From Anaeramoeba ignava (taxonomy: Eukaryota; Metamonada; Anaeramoebidae): 64,000 nucleotides of DNA. Shown piece after piece: positions 22,891 through 34,141 of the stretch. The position numbers and the translations under genes are program-made. Each line of letters starts with the position of its first letter. Position 1 is the stretch's first letter. The notes under the pieces are model-generated. The model had not been told where the DNA came from, searched no databases, and was given only the letters and a program-made list of their open reading frames with translations. Location: the NCBI GenBank assembly GCA_028826165.1, contig JAPDFW010000065.1, positions 372,001 to 436,000 on the forward strand, given 5' to 3'.

Positions 22891-24354
22891 ATGGAAAATT
22901 ATTTAAATTTAGAAAAACTTTCAAATGATTTAAAAAATTTATTTCAAAATCAAAATCAAAATCAAAAAGAAGAAGAAAGTTATTTTGATTTTGAAATATT
23001 TTGTGAAGAAAATAAAATTTCATTTAAAACTCATAAATCAATTCTTTCTTCAAGAAGTCAATATTTTAAATCACTTTTCAATTCTAAAATGAAAGAATTT
23101 CAAGAAAATAAATTAATTCTAAAAGATTTTTCAAGTTCAATTCTATTTCCAATTTTGAATTATTTTTATTCAGGAAAAATTGAAATTAATTCAGAAAATG
23201 CAATAGAAATTTTAATGTTTTCTTCAAAATATTTAATTGATGAATTAATTGAAATTTGTTCAAACTTTATTAAAAATAATTTACAAATTGAAACTGTTAT
23301 TGATATTCTTAAATTATCTGAAAGAATGAACTTAAATCAATTATTTGATTTTTCTTATCAATTTATTTTTGATAATTTTTATAAATTTATCAAAACTCCA
23401 TTTTTTCTTGAACTTGAAGAAAATCATTTAAATTCAATTTTATTAAATGATAAAATCCGAATAAATGAATTTGAACTTTTCCAAACAATAATAAAATGGG
23501 GAAAACATAAATCAAATATTAATCAAGAAAAAGAACTAGAAAAACAAGAAAAAGAAAAATTACAAGATCAAATTTCAAATATTATTCAAAAAATCAGATT
23601 TATTGATTTTTCAGATCAACAAATTGAAGATATATTAAAAGAAGAATTAATTCCAAATCAAATTTCACAACAATTAAATAAATTACTAATAATTAAAAAT
23701 CAAGAAAATGAAGAAAAGTTAAAACAATTTATTGAAAATCAAAATTCATTAATTTTCAAAACAAGAATTGAATTAAATTCTTCAACAATAATTCAAGATA
23801 TAAAACAATTAAAGCAATTAAAAGAATGGATAAATGATAATGAATTCTTTTATAAAATGAAAAAAGGATTTTCAGCAAAAAAAGATGGATTTGATTGTAA
23901 AAAATGGCATGATAAAGTTGATAATAAGGGAAAAACATTAATTATTATCAAAACAAAAGATAATTATATTTTTGGAGGATTTACTCAAGTTGGATTTACA
24001 AATGATAAATCAAAATGGAATGAAGATTATGAAGATGAAGATGGATGGATTAAAGATAAAAATGCATTTCTCTTTTCATTAAGAAATGATAAAGGAGATA
24101 GAAACCCAGAGAAATTTCCAATCAAAAAAGGACAAGAACAAACAGCAATTTATTATGATTTATATAGAGGTCCATGTTTTGGAGCAAATGGAGGAATTTG
24201 GTTAGATTCTAATTTTTCACCTATCGTAACAAGTTGTGGTGAATTTTATACTAATCCTAAAGGAATTGAACCAAATTCAGATGAAGATCAAAGTTATTTA
24301 GCTGGTTCTTATGATGAATGGATTGTTGATGAAATTGAAACTTATTTCATTTAA
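22891..24354 (+). CDS. BTB-BACK-TLDc protein, locus E (intact, 487 aa)
   Basis: One open frame. BTB spans about 25-130 (FKTHKSILSSRSQYFKSLF, LNYFYSGKIEINSENAIEIL), BACK about 135-250 (ETVIDILKLSERMNLNQLFD, FELFQTIIKWGKHK), a short charged linker about 255-320, and TLDc about 325-487 (KKDGFDCKKWHDKVDNKGKT, NYIFGGFTQVGF, GPCFGANGG, SYLAGSYDEWIVDEIETYFI). The BACK segment is the best preserved of the family and supports a CUL3-adaptor-like fold; that role is inferred. It lacks the long coiled coil of A, B and C. The BTB half pairs with locus G; the TLDc half and 3' flank pair with A and D. Confidence 0.9.
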   Translation: MENYLNLEKLSNDLKNLFQNQNQNQKEEESYFDFEIFCEENKISFKTHKSILSSRSQYFKSLFNSKMKEFQENKLILKDFSSSILFPILNYFYSGKIEINSENAIEILMFSSKYLIDELIEICSNFIKNNLQIETVIDILKLSERMNLNQLFDFSYQFIFDNFYKFIKTPFFLELEENHLNSILLNDKIRINEFELFQTIIKWGKHKSNINQEKELEKQEKEKLQDQISNIIQKIRFIDFSDQQIEDILKEELIPNQISQQLNKLLIIKNQENEEKLKQFIENQNSLIFKTRIELNSSTIIQDIKQLKQLKEWINDNEFFYKMKKGFSAKKDGFDCKKWHDKVDNKGKTLIIIKTKDNYIFGGFTQVGFTNDKSKWNEDYEDEDGWIKDKNAFLFSLRNDKGDRNPEKFPIKKGQEQTAIYYDLYRGPCFGANGGIWLDSNFSPIVTSCGEFYTNPKGIEPNSDEDQSYLAGSYDEWIVDEIETYFI

Positions 24355-24866
24355 AAATTATTTTTCATTTTTTCTTTCAAAATTCAATTCAATTTTAATT
24401 TACTTTCAAATCAAATTAAATTATTCAAATTAATAAATAAAAAACAAATCCAATTTTAAAAATTAAATTTAAATTAAAAAATATTATTAAAAATATGATT
24501 AAATATGAAAAAATTGTTTTTTGAAGATAATAAACCAAAATAAAAATTGAAAATAGAAATTAATAATAATTAAATTTAAATTATTTATTATTAAATAAAT
24601 TAATAAAGAATTCAATTATAATTTATTATTAAAAATTCATTAAATCAAGAAATATTTAAAACAAAACAATTTTCCAATTTAAAAATTTATTTTCAATATA
24701 TTTTATTATAATTAAAATTGGAATAATAAATAATCAAAAATATTATTTCAATAAAATAAAATTAATTTTAATTTTAATTATTTAATATTCTTTATTTCAT
24801 TTTTGAAATGAACGCAAATTAAAAATTCAAATTGATTAAGAAAAAAAAGAAAGAAAAAAAAGAAAA
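24355..24866. repeat. 3' flank of locus E, segmental duplicate
   Basis: This matches the 3' flank of locus D (21993-22480) almost base for base and the reverse complement of the 3' flank of A, so duplication or conversion extended past the stop codon. No gene seen in it. Confidence 0.8.
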
Positions 24867-25349
24867 TCATTTCAATTCAACATTTTCATTTTTTTGGATA
24901 GAATTACTATAAATGACTTCAAGAGAATGAAAAGTAATTTCATTAAAATTATCAATTTTCTGAACATTAAGAGGAGAAAATATTTTGATTTTGAGGATTA
25001 ATTCTTGCAAAAACTTTAACATAATCACCAGCTTGAACTTTTTGGAAAATTTTAACTCCAGAAAATAGTTTAATTTGAGTCATTCCAGTTCCATCATCAA
25101 GAACAAGAGTTGGTGTTGGTTCTTCATGGATTGATAAAATATGTGCTATAAAAAAAACTGGAATATTTACTTTCATATTTATTTCTTCATTTTGTTTCTT
25201 TTTATTGTTTCTTCTTTTATTTCTTCTTCTTTTATTTCTTCTTCTTTTATTTCTTTTATTTGTCTAATCATTATTGGTAAAAAAGTTTTTCTTTTGTTTG
25301 TTTTTTGTTGTTTTTGTTCTTCTGTTTTTATTGATGAAGTTTTTTCCAT
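24867..25349 (-). CDS. RPA2-like single-stranded-DNA-binding OB-fold protein, two frame breaks
   Basis: The clear frame (25176-24967) encodes an OB fold: FFIAHILSIHEEPTPTLVLD, DGTGMTQIKLF, QAGDYVKVFARI. Downstream in another frame PLNVQKIDNFNEITFHSLEV completes the RPA2 pattern in which a D-x-NEFTTHILEV block closes the fold. Upstream from ATG 25349 a basic leader and TFLPIMIRQIKE recall the RPA2 N-terminal strand. Two one-base slips join the pieces: one missing A at the run 25199-25203 and one extra base at 24977-24980. The product would be about 160 residues, without the C-terminal winged helix of RPA2, so a truncated RPA2 or another RPA32-like protein is possible. Confidence 0.62.
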
Positions 25350-25444
25350 TTTTAATTTTGAATTTAAAAAATAAAAATGATTTAAAAAAAAATAATTAAA
25401 AAAAAAAATAAAAAAGGATTTTTTAACGTATTTTCTTTTTAAAA

Positions 25445-27096
25445 TTAAATAAAATAAGTTTCAAGTTCATCAACTGTCCAAGATGAATAAGAACCAGCTA
25501 AATAACTTTTTGCTTCACTTGTATTATGTTTTAATCCATTTGGAAGTTTATATGTTGCTCCAAAATCTGTTTGTCCAGATTGTAAATCACTAAAAATACG
25601 AATATCAGTATTATATTGACCTCTATTATCACCAAATCTTGGACCTTCACTTGAATCATAAAGAATTGCATAATCTTCACGATTTTCTTGAATTTCAAAT
25701 TTTTGAGGTAAATCATTTTTTGGATTTTTTAAACTGAAAATAAATGCATTTGAATCTTTAATATAATCTCCATCTGAACCTGAAATAAATCCAACTTGAG
25801 TAAAACCTCCAAAAATATAATTATCTGTTGTTTTGATAATAATTAATGTTTTTCCTTTATTATCACAAATTGAATGCCATTTATTTCCTGTAAATCCATC
25901 TTTTTTTGTTGAAAATCCTTTTTTCATTTTATAAAAGAATTCATCATCATTTATCCATTCTTTTAATCTCTTCATCATTTCAATTTCTTTGATAATTTCT
26001 GAATCTGAAAATGTTTTTTGTAACTTTTTAATCTCTTCATAAATTGGTTTCATTTCTTCATAAATTGGTTTCATTTGATTAATTTCTTGTTTTTGTTCTT
26101 CAATTTCTTTGTTTTTTTGATCAATTTCTTGTTTTTGTTCTTGAACTTCTTGTTTTTGTTTTTGAATTTCTTGTTTTTGTTTTTCATTTTCTTTGTTTTT
26201 TTGTTCAATTTCTTGATTTTTTTGATTAATTTCTTGTTTTTGTTTTTGTTTTTCAATTTTCTTGTTTTTGTTTTCAATTTTCTTGATTTTTGATTAATTT
26301 CTTGGTTTTGAATAAAAGTAAGAAATAATTTTGAATGAAATGATAATTTTTGGATTTTGTTTAAATCTTCTTTTTTGATGTTTTTATTTAGAATTATTTT
26401 TTCAAATTCTTTAATAATTTTCTTTTTTTCTTTTTTATTTTGAATTTGATTTTGGAAATTATTAATAATATTAAAAATTTCAATTCCAATTTCTTTTTGT
26501 TTTTCAATTATTTGATTAATTAATATTTGAATTTGTTTTTGATTTAATATTTGATTAATTTTTGTTTGATTTATTTTAGAAAGATTATTATTAATAAAAT
26601 TAAAACATTCTTTTTCTAATTTTATTGATTTAATTTTTCGATTTGATAATAAAATATTGAAAACATTTTCTTCATTAATAATTTTAATAATTTGATTTTC
26701 AATATAATTATAAAGTAAATTTAATTGGAATTTATTTGAAATTATTAATAAATCAATTAAATTTTCTTTTTTAATTTCAATTTGACTTGAATAAATATAT
26801 TTTAAAATTTGTTCCATATTTTCTTTTTTAAATTGAGGAAATTCAATTTGATTTATATTTTTTTCTTTTAAAAGAAGAGAAAAATAAGGAGAACGAGAAA
26901 TTAAAATTAATTTATGAGAATAAAATTCGAAAGAATCTTTTCCTGTTTTTATTATAAAATCTGATTCATTTTTATTTTGCATTAATTTTTGATAATCTTG
27001 AAATAATTTTTGATTAAAAATTTTATCATTTTCATTTTCAATTTGATTTTCATTTTCATTATCATTTTCAATTTCATTTTCAATTTCATTTTCCAT
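25445..27096 (-). CDS. BTB-coiled-coil-TLDc protein, locus F, one frameshift
   Basis: From ATG 27096: an N/E-rich start, BTB (FYSHKLILISRSPYFSLLL, QILKYIYSSQIEIKKENLID) and BACK-like helices, all nearly identical to locus C. After NQEINQK the coiled coil continues in the wrong frame (Lys/Asn repeats). Adding one base to the T-run 26287-26291 restores a Gln/Glu/Lys coiled coil that runs into TLDc (25445-26074): KDGFTGNKWHSICDNKGKT, GPRFGDNRGQY, SYLAGSYSSWTVDELETYFI. The N-rich leader is shorter than in C, and the upstream ACAAAAAACA-type leader is absent. It may be a pseudogene or a homopolymer error. Confidence 0.84.
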
Positions 27097-27250
27097 TTTT
27101 TTTGTTTATTAAAAAAGAAAAAAATGAATTTTTTAATTTTCCGAATTTTTATTTAATTTTTATTTTTAATTAGTTTTTTTAAAAATTGAATTAAATTTGA
27201 ATTGAAAAAAAAAGTTAAAATTAAAATTAAAATTTCAAATTTAAAATTAA

Positions 27251-28222
27251 TTAGTAACCATTAGTAGATAAATAAGAAGATAATTCATTCATAATTTCAA
27301 CTGATTTTGTTGATTTCATAGTTTCATCATAAAGACCAATTAAAACTGTTTGTTTTGTTTTAATACAAATTGCTCCTACTGGTCCTTTTTTTGCTGTAAT
27401 TATTGTAGATTCTGCTCTTGTTACTGAATATTTCATCCCATTGATATGAAGTCCTTCAGCAAGTAAATTTGGTAAATCTTCAAATGAATTGATTATTTTA
27501 GTTATTTCTCCGCTATCAATCTTTTCATTTCAAAATTTAAAATTAAAATTAAAATTAAAATTAAAATTAAAATTAAAATCAAAATTAAAATTAATATTAA
27601 AATTAAAATTAAAATTTAAAATTAAAATTAAAATTAAAATTAATATTAAAATTAAAATTAAAATTAAAATTAAAATTAAAATTAAAATTAAAATTAAAAA
27701 TTAAAAAAATTAAAATATTAAAAATTAAAATTAAAATTAAAATTAAAATTTAAAATTAAAATTAAAATTAAAATTAAAATTAAAATTAAAATTAAAATTA
27801 AAATTAAAATTAAAATTAAAATTAAAATTAAAATTAAAATTAAAATTAAAATTAAAATTAAAATTAAAATTAAAATTAAAATTAAAATTAAAATTAAAAT
27901 TAAAATTAAAATTAAAATTAAAATTAAAATTAAAATTAAAATATACTTTAAATCCTTTTGAAGAGGCAAGGATATCACCAGAATATCCTAAAATACAAGC
28001 TTGTGAAATCTATTAAAGAATTTATTTATTTATTTTTGTTTATTTTTTTGTTTAAATTTTATTAAAAATTCTTATGAATAAAATTTTTCATTCAATTTGC
28101 GTTAAAAAATTTGCTTTATTTTGGTTTTAAATTGGTTATTATTTTATTAATTAAAGATTAAATATTTTTACATGTCCAGAACCAATTAATTGTTCTTCTA
28201 TAAAAGAATCCCAATTTGACAT
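27251..28222 (-). CDS. Profilin, 3 exons, 127 aa
   Basis: A small actin-monomer-binding protein that also binds poly-proline and phosphoinositides in the cytosol. Exon 1 is 28222-28172 (MSNWDSFIEEQLIGSGH), exon 2 is 28009-27947 (ISQACILGYSGDILASSKGF, K) and exon 3 is 27520-27251. All junctions are GT-AG and phase 0. Family hallmarks are the N-terminal W-x-x-[YF]-I-x-x-x-L pattern, ACILGYSG, LHINGMKYSV and the C-terminal TVLIGLYDE block. The length equals typical amoebal profilins (about 125-130). No frame damage. Intron 1 is 162 nt; intron 2 is 426 nt and repeat-filled. Confidence 0.95.
27521..27946. repeat. AAAATT microsatellite in profilin intron 2
   Basis: Almost the whole intron is AAAATT units with a few AATATT variants. 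The sense (minus) strand of the array has no GT or AG; the only splice signals are at its ends (GTATAT and GAAATGAAAAG). Confidence 0.9.
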
Positions 28223-28299
28223 TAAAAAACAAACTAAAAAAAAATTTAATTAAAAAAACAACAAAGAAAAAAAATGAAATTTTCTTTTTTTAAAAATTT

Positions 28300-29800
28300 T
28301 CAATTTAATTATTTTGCTTTTATTTATAATTTATTTTAAAATTAAATTTGAAAAAATAAGAAATACTTGATTAGAATTGATATTTTATTAATTAAAAATT
28401 TATATTTTGTTGAATAAAATATTTTATTAATTTTATATTAAAATTTAAATAAATATTTATTAATAATTTATTTATAATTTATTTTAAATTAATTTGAAAA
28501 AAAGAAATACTTAATTAGAATTTATAATTTATTAATTAAAAATTTATATTTTGTTGAATAAAATATTTTATTAATTTTATATTAAAATTTAAGTAAATAT
28601 TTATTAATAATTTATTTATAATTTATTTTAAATTAATTTGAAAAAGAAATATTTGATTAGAATTGATAATTTTATTAATTAAAAATTTATATTTTGTTAA
28701 ATAAAATATTTTATTAATTTTATATTAAAATTTAAATAAATATTTATTAATAATTTATTTATAATTTATTTCAAATTAAATTTGAAAAAGAAATACTTGA
28801 TTAGAATTTATAATTTATTAATTAAAAATTTATATTTTATTAAATAAAATATTTTATTAATTTTATATTAAAATTTAAATAAATATTTATTAATATTTTA
28901 TTTATAATTTATTTTAAATTAAATTTGAAAAAGAAATACTTGATTAGAATTGATAATTTATTAATTAAAAATTGATATTTTGTTGAATAAAATATTTTAT
29001 TAATTTTATATTAAAATTTAAATAAATATTTATTAATAATTTATTAATAATTTATTTTAAAATAATTTGAAAAAGAAATATTTGATTATAATTGATATTT
29101 TATTAATTAAAAATTTATATTTTGTTGAATAAAATATTTTATTAGTTTTATATTAAAAATTTAAATAAATATTTATTAATAATTTATTTATAATTTATTT
29201 TAAATTAATTTGAAAATAAAAATATTTGATTAAAATTGATAATTTATTAATTAAAAATTTATATTTTATTAATAAAAAAATTTATTTAATTATTTTTTAA
29301 TTTATTTATAATTTATTTTAAATTAATTTGAAAAATAAAAATATTTGATTAAAATTTATAATTTATTAATTAAAAATTTATATTTTGTTAAATAAAATAT
29401 TTAATTAGTTTTATATTAAAATTTAAATAAATATTTATTAATAATTTATTTATAATTTATTTTTAATTGAAAAAAAAATTTACTTGATTTTATTGAATTA
29501 ATTAAAATTGATATTTTATTTAAATAAAAAATATTTTTAGTTTTTATATTAAAATTTAAATAAATATTTACTAATAATTTATTTATAATTTATTTTAAAA
29601 TAACTTGAAAAAAGAAATATTTGATTAGAATTGATAATTTATTAATTAAAAATTTATATTTTGTTAAATAAAATATTTAATTAGTTTTATATTAAAATTT
29701 AAGTAAATATTTATTAATAATTTATTTATAATTTATTTTAAAATTAATTTGAAAATAAGAAATACTTGATTATAATTGATAATTTATTAATTAAAAATGA
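28300..29800. repeat. Tandem array 4, about 143-bp period, about ten copies
   Basis: The marker TTAATTAAAAATTTATATTT or close variants recurs near 28388, 28532, 28675, 28818, 28961, 29103, 29247, 29366, 29495, 29642 and 29787. Most spacings are 142-147 bp, with two shorter copies. Each unit also contains AATATTTATTAATAATTTAT. It lies between the start of profilin and the 3' end of locus G. Confidence 0.9.
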
Positions 29801-29824
29801 AAAAAATTAACAAAAAAAATATTC

Positions 29825-31305
29825 TTAAATGAAACCACATTCAATTTCATCAACAACCCAGTTATTATAAGAACCAGCTAAATATCTTTTAGCTTCATTT
29901 GTTTTTGGTTCAATCCCATTAGGCAAATTATAAGTATAACCAAAATTAGAGTCACCAGGTTGTAAAATCAAATTTAAAGAAAAATCAGAATAATAACGAC
30001 CACCAAAAATTGGACCAAAACTTGAATAATCATAATAAATAGCAAAATTCTCTTTTCCTTTTTTAATTGGAAATTTCTCAGGTTTTCTATCATTATTATC
30101 ATTTCTTAATGAAAAAATAAATGCATTTGAATCTGGAATTGAACCTTCAGCATAATTTCTATCAATATCTCTCCATTTGGATTTATCAGTTGTAAATCCA
30201 ATTTGAGTAAAACCTCCAAAAATAAAATTATCTTTTGTTTTGATAATAATTAATGTTTTTCCCTTATTATCAACTTTATCATGCCATTTTTGAGAAGAAA
30301 ATCCATCTCTTTTTGCTGAAAATCCTAATTTCATTTTGGAAAAGAATTCATTATCATTTATCCATTCTTTTTAATTTTTGAAATTGTTTTCTTTCTTGAA
30401 TTATTGTTGATCTGAATCGTGATTGGAAAATTAATGTATTTTCTTTTTGAAGGAATTCTTCTATTTCTTTTTGATCATTTTCATTTTGAAGGTTTTGGAA
30501 TTGAACTAATTTTTGTGAAATTTGATTTGGAATTAAATCTTCTTTCAAAATATCTTCAATTTGTTGATCTGAAAAATCAATAAATCTGATTTTTTGAATA
30601 ATATTTGAAATTTGATCTTGTAATTTTTCTTTTTCTTGTTTTTCTAATTTTTTTGTTTGATTAATATTTGATTTATGTTTTCCCCATTTTATTATTGATT
30701 GGAAAATTTCAAATTCATTTGTTTGAATTTCATTATTTGATAAAATTGAATTTAAATGATTTTGTTCAAGTTCAAGAAAAAAAGGAGTTTTGATAAATTC
30801 ATCAAAATTATCAAAAATAAATTGATAAGAAAAATCAATTAATTGCTTAAAATTTATTGTTTCAGATAATTTAAGAAGATCAACAATAGTTTCAAATTCT
30901 AAATTATTTTTAATAAAGTTTAAACAAGTTTCAATTAATTCATCAATTAAATATTTTGAAGAAAACATTAAAATTTCAACTGCATTTTCTAAATTAATTT
31001 CAATTTTTCCTGAATAAAAATAATTCAAAATTGGAAATAGAATTGAACTTGAAAAATCTTTTAGAATTAATTTATTTTCTTGAAATTCTTTCATTTTTAG
31101 AATTGAAAAGTGATTTAAAATAATGACTTCTTGAAGAAAGAATTGATTTATGAGTTTTAAATGAAATTTTATTTTCTTCACAAATTATTTCAAAATCAAA
31201 ATAACTTTCTTCTTCTTTTTGATTTTGATTTTGATTTTGATTTTGATTTTGAAATAAATTTTTTAAATCATTTGAAAGTTTTTCTAAATTTAAATAATTT
31301 TCCAT
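29825..31305 (-). pseudogene. BTB-BACK-TLDc, locus G, two frameshifts
   Basis: Three frames read in order. 31305-31072 gives MENYLNLEKLSNDL and the BTB start (FKTHKSILSSRSHYFKSLF). 31100-30354 gives the BTB end and BACK. 30360-29825 gives TLDc (GKTLIIIKTKDNFIFGGFTQ, FGPIFGG, RYLAGSYNNWVVDEIECGFI). Both breaks are single extra T bases against locus E: T-runs 31094-31098 and 30368-30372 are five instead of four. The BTB half is the locus E type. The TLDc half is of its own kind, with a diverged C-terminus (ECGFI). It may be a pseudogene or carry sequencing slips. Confidence 0.8.
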
Positions 31306-31382
31306 TTTTAAATAAAAAAATGAAAAAAGAAAAAATGAAAAAATTTTTCCAATTCATTTTTTTCTTTTCAATTTAATTTAAA

Positions 31383-33093
31383 ATGAATGGTAGATGGTGT
31401 AATATTGAAGGAAAATTTTTTAAAATTGAAGAAACTGAATGGAAAAAATGTAAAAAAAATGAAGATTATTTTCAAATTGATGGAATTCCACTTGTTGTTT
31501 CTTTAATTCCAATAAATACAGCAATTTTAAATCAAAAAAATACAGAAATTTGGGTTTCAAAATTTGGAGTTGAAAGAAATTTAATAGAATTTAATAAACT
31601 TATTAAATCAACACAAAAAAAAAATCTTCCAATGATTAATCATTTTAATGATACTTATGAAAATATAAAAATGAAAATGAAAATCAAAATCAAAATCAAA
31701 ATCAAAATCAAAATCAAAATCAAAATCAAAATCAAAATATAAATCAAAATATAAATATAAATCAAAATCAAAATCAAAATATAAATCAAAATCAAAATAT
31801 AAATAAAAATCAAAATCAAAATCAAAATCAAAATCAAAATCAAAATCAAAATGAAAATATAAATCAAAACCAAAATCAAAATGAAAATATAAATCAAAAT
31901 ATAAATCAAAATCAAAATCAAAATCAAAATATAAATATAAATCAAAATCAAAATCAAAATCAAAATGAAAATATAAATCAAAATCAAAATCAAAATGAAA
32001 ATCAAAATCAAAATATAAATATAAATCAAAATCAAAATCAAAATGAAAATATAAATCAAAATCAAAATCAAAATCAAAATGAAAATCAAAATCAAAATCA
32101 AAATCAAAATCAAAATCAAAATCAAAATCAAAATCAAAATCAAAATAAAAATGAAAATATAAATCAAAATCAAAATCAAAATCAAAATCAAAATCAAAAT
32201 ATAAATCAAAATGAAAATCAAAATCAAAATGAAAATCTAAATCAAAATCAAAATGAAAATATAAATCAAAATGAAAATGAAAATATAAATCAAAATCAAA
32301 ATATAAATCAAAATGAAAATATAAATCAAAATCAAAATCAAAATATAAATCAAAATCAAAATCAAAATGAAAATCAAAATCAAAATATAAATCAAAATCA
32401 AAATGAAAATGAAAATATAAATAAAAATGAAAATATAAACCAAAATGAAAATATAAATCAAATTCAAAATATAAATCAAAATGAAAATATAAATCAAAAT
32501 GAGAAAGAAAAAGAGAAAGAGAAAGAAAAAGAGGAAGAAAATTTAGATGAAACAGAAACATTAAAACAATTTGAATGCAATATCTGTTTTGGTATTGCTG
32601 AAACACCAACAGTTCTTCCCTGTAGTCATTTATTCTGTTATTCTTGCATAACACAATGGCTTCAAATCAAACAAGAATGCCCAGTTTGCAAAGAACCTTT
32701 TACAATTTCAAATATTATTCCAGTTTCAGGAAGAAATTATGAAAATACTTCAAATTTTCAAAGAAGATTTCTTCAAAGAAGACGCAGACATTCTCACAGA
32801 AATATTACCTCAAATACTGATAATCTTACTTTTAGTATTGGATTTGGAACTCTTCCTTCTTCAGTTGGAATTTTATTTGTAATTCATTTCAATCATTTTT
32901 TATTTTGTTTCTTTTTGAAATAATTTTTTTCACTCATTTTTTGTTTTTAAATTTTTATATTTTCTTTTTTTTTTTTTAGGATACAATTTCTTCAATTAAT
33001 CCTAGATTATCTCAACATCAAATCCATAAAATTTATTCAAGAATTTTAATTTTTATGACTTTGTTGATTTTTTTGACACTTTTGAGTCTTTAA
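31383..33093 (+). CDS. RMA/RNF5-type RING E3 ubiquitin ligase with a long Asn/Gln tract, 2 exons
   Basis: Likely an ER-membrane E3 ligase. The N-terminus (MNGRWCNIEGKFFKIEETEW) is not a domain I recognise. A tract of about 280 Asn/Gln/Glu/Ile residues is encoded by AAAATC-type hexamers (31675-32505). A C3HC4 RING follows: CNIC, then PCSHLFCYSCITQWL, then CPVC. The 101-nt intron (32879-32979) joins GILF to DTISSINPRLSQHQ, and the last about 18 residues form one membrane anchor (LIFMTLLIFLTLLSL). RNF5/RMA proteins share the RING, the basic arginine stretch after it and a C-terminal anchor. The N-terminal frame and the RING frame differ by one base, explained by one missing A in the run 31667-31671. 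Confidence 0.82.
31675..32505 (+). repeat. Coding hexamer tract (AAAATC/AAAATG/AAATAT), poly-Asn/Gln
   Basis: It is built of six-base units, so its frame is kept throughout: Asn-Gln, Asn-Glu and Asn-Ile pairs in the gene's frame. The reverse strand is also free of stops in two frames, which produces long spurious Phe-Asp and Ile-Leu open frames. Confidence 0.9.
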
Positions 33094-33184
33094 AAATTTG
33101 AAATTTTAAATTGGATTTTGAAAGATTAATTCTTTTTTTCTTTCTTTAATTTTCTTAAATAAATGGGAAATTTCATTTAAATTT

Positions 33185-34140
33185 CATTTTGATTTCATTT
33201 AAATTTGATTTTAAATTTGATTTTAAATTTAATTTTAAATTTGATTTTAAATTTAAATTTGATTTTAAATTTGATTTTAAATTTGATTTTAAATTTGATT
33301 TTAAATTTGATTTTAAATTTGATTTTGAATTTGATTTTAAATTTGATTTTAAATTTGATTTTGATTTTAAATTTAAATTTGATTTTAAATTTCTTTTAAA
33401 TTTAAATTTGATTTTAAATTTCTTTTAAATTTAAATTTGATTTTGATTTTAAATTTGATTTTAAATTTCTTTTGATTTGATTTTAAATTTGATTTTGAAT
33501 TTAAATTTGATTTTAAATTTCTTTTGAATTTCATTTAAATTTAAATTTGAATTTCTTTTAAATTTCATTTAAATTTAAATTTGATTTTAAATTTGATTTT
33601 AAATTTGATTTTAAATTTGATTTTGATTTTAAATTTGATTTTAAATTTGATTTTGAATTTGATTTTGAATTTGATTTTAAATTTGATTTAAATTTGATTT
33701 TAAATTTGATTTTAAATTTGATTTTAAATTTGATTTTAAATTTGATTTTAAATTTGATTTTAAATTTCATTTAAATTTAAATTTGATTTTAAATTTGATT
33801 TTAAATTTGATTTTGATTTTAAATTTGATTTTAAATTTGATTTTGATTTTAAATTTGATTTTAAATTTGATTTTAAATTTCTTTTTAAATTTGATTTTAA
33901 ATTTCTTTTTAAATTTGATTTTAAATTTGATTTTGATTTTAAATTTGATTTTAAATTTGATTTTAAATTTAAATTTGATTTTAAATTTAAATTTAATTTT
34001 AAATTTGATTTTAAATTTCTTTTTAAATTTGATTTTAAATTTGATTTTGATTTTGATTTTGAATTTCTTTTAAATTTGATTTTAAATTTCTTTTGAATTT
34101 GAATTCCTTTTGAATTTGAATTCCTTTTGAATTTGAATTC
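33185..34140. repeat. TTTTAAATTTGA dodecamer array between the RING gene and locus H
   Basis: Almost pure TTTTAAATTTGA units with TTTTGATTTTAAA, TTTCTTTTAAATT and, at the end, GAATTCCTTTTGAATTT variants. It fills the whole gap between the two convergent genes. The Ile/Leu/Asn/Lys-rich open frames in it are artefacts of the repeat. Confidence 0.92.
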
Positions 34141-34141
34141 C

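Noticed and set aside
27718-27978. Ile-Leu repeat frame of 86 codons
   Set aside because: It is profilin intron 2 read through; profilin exons on both sides join in phase without it.
31608-32654. Long minus-strand open frame rich in Phe-Asp (348 codons)
   Set aside because: It is the antisense shadow of the AAAATC hexamer tract of the RING gene; the reverse unit TTTTGA is stop-free in two frames. No domain and no complexity.
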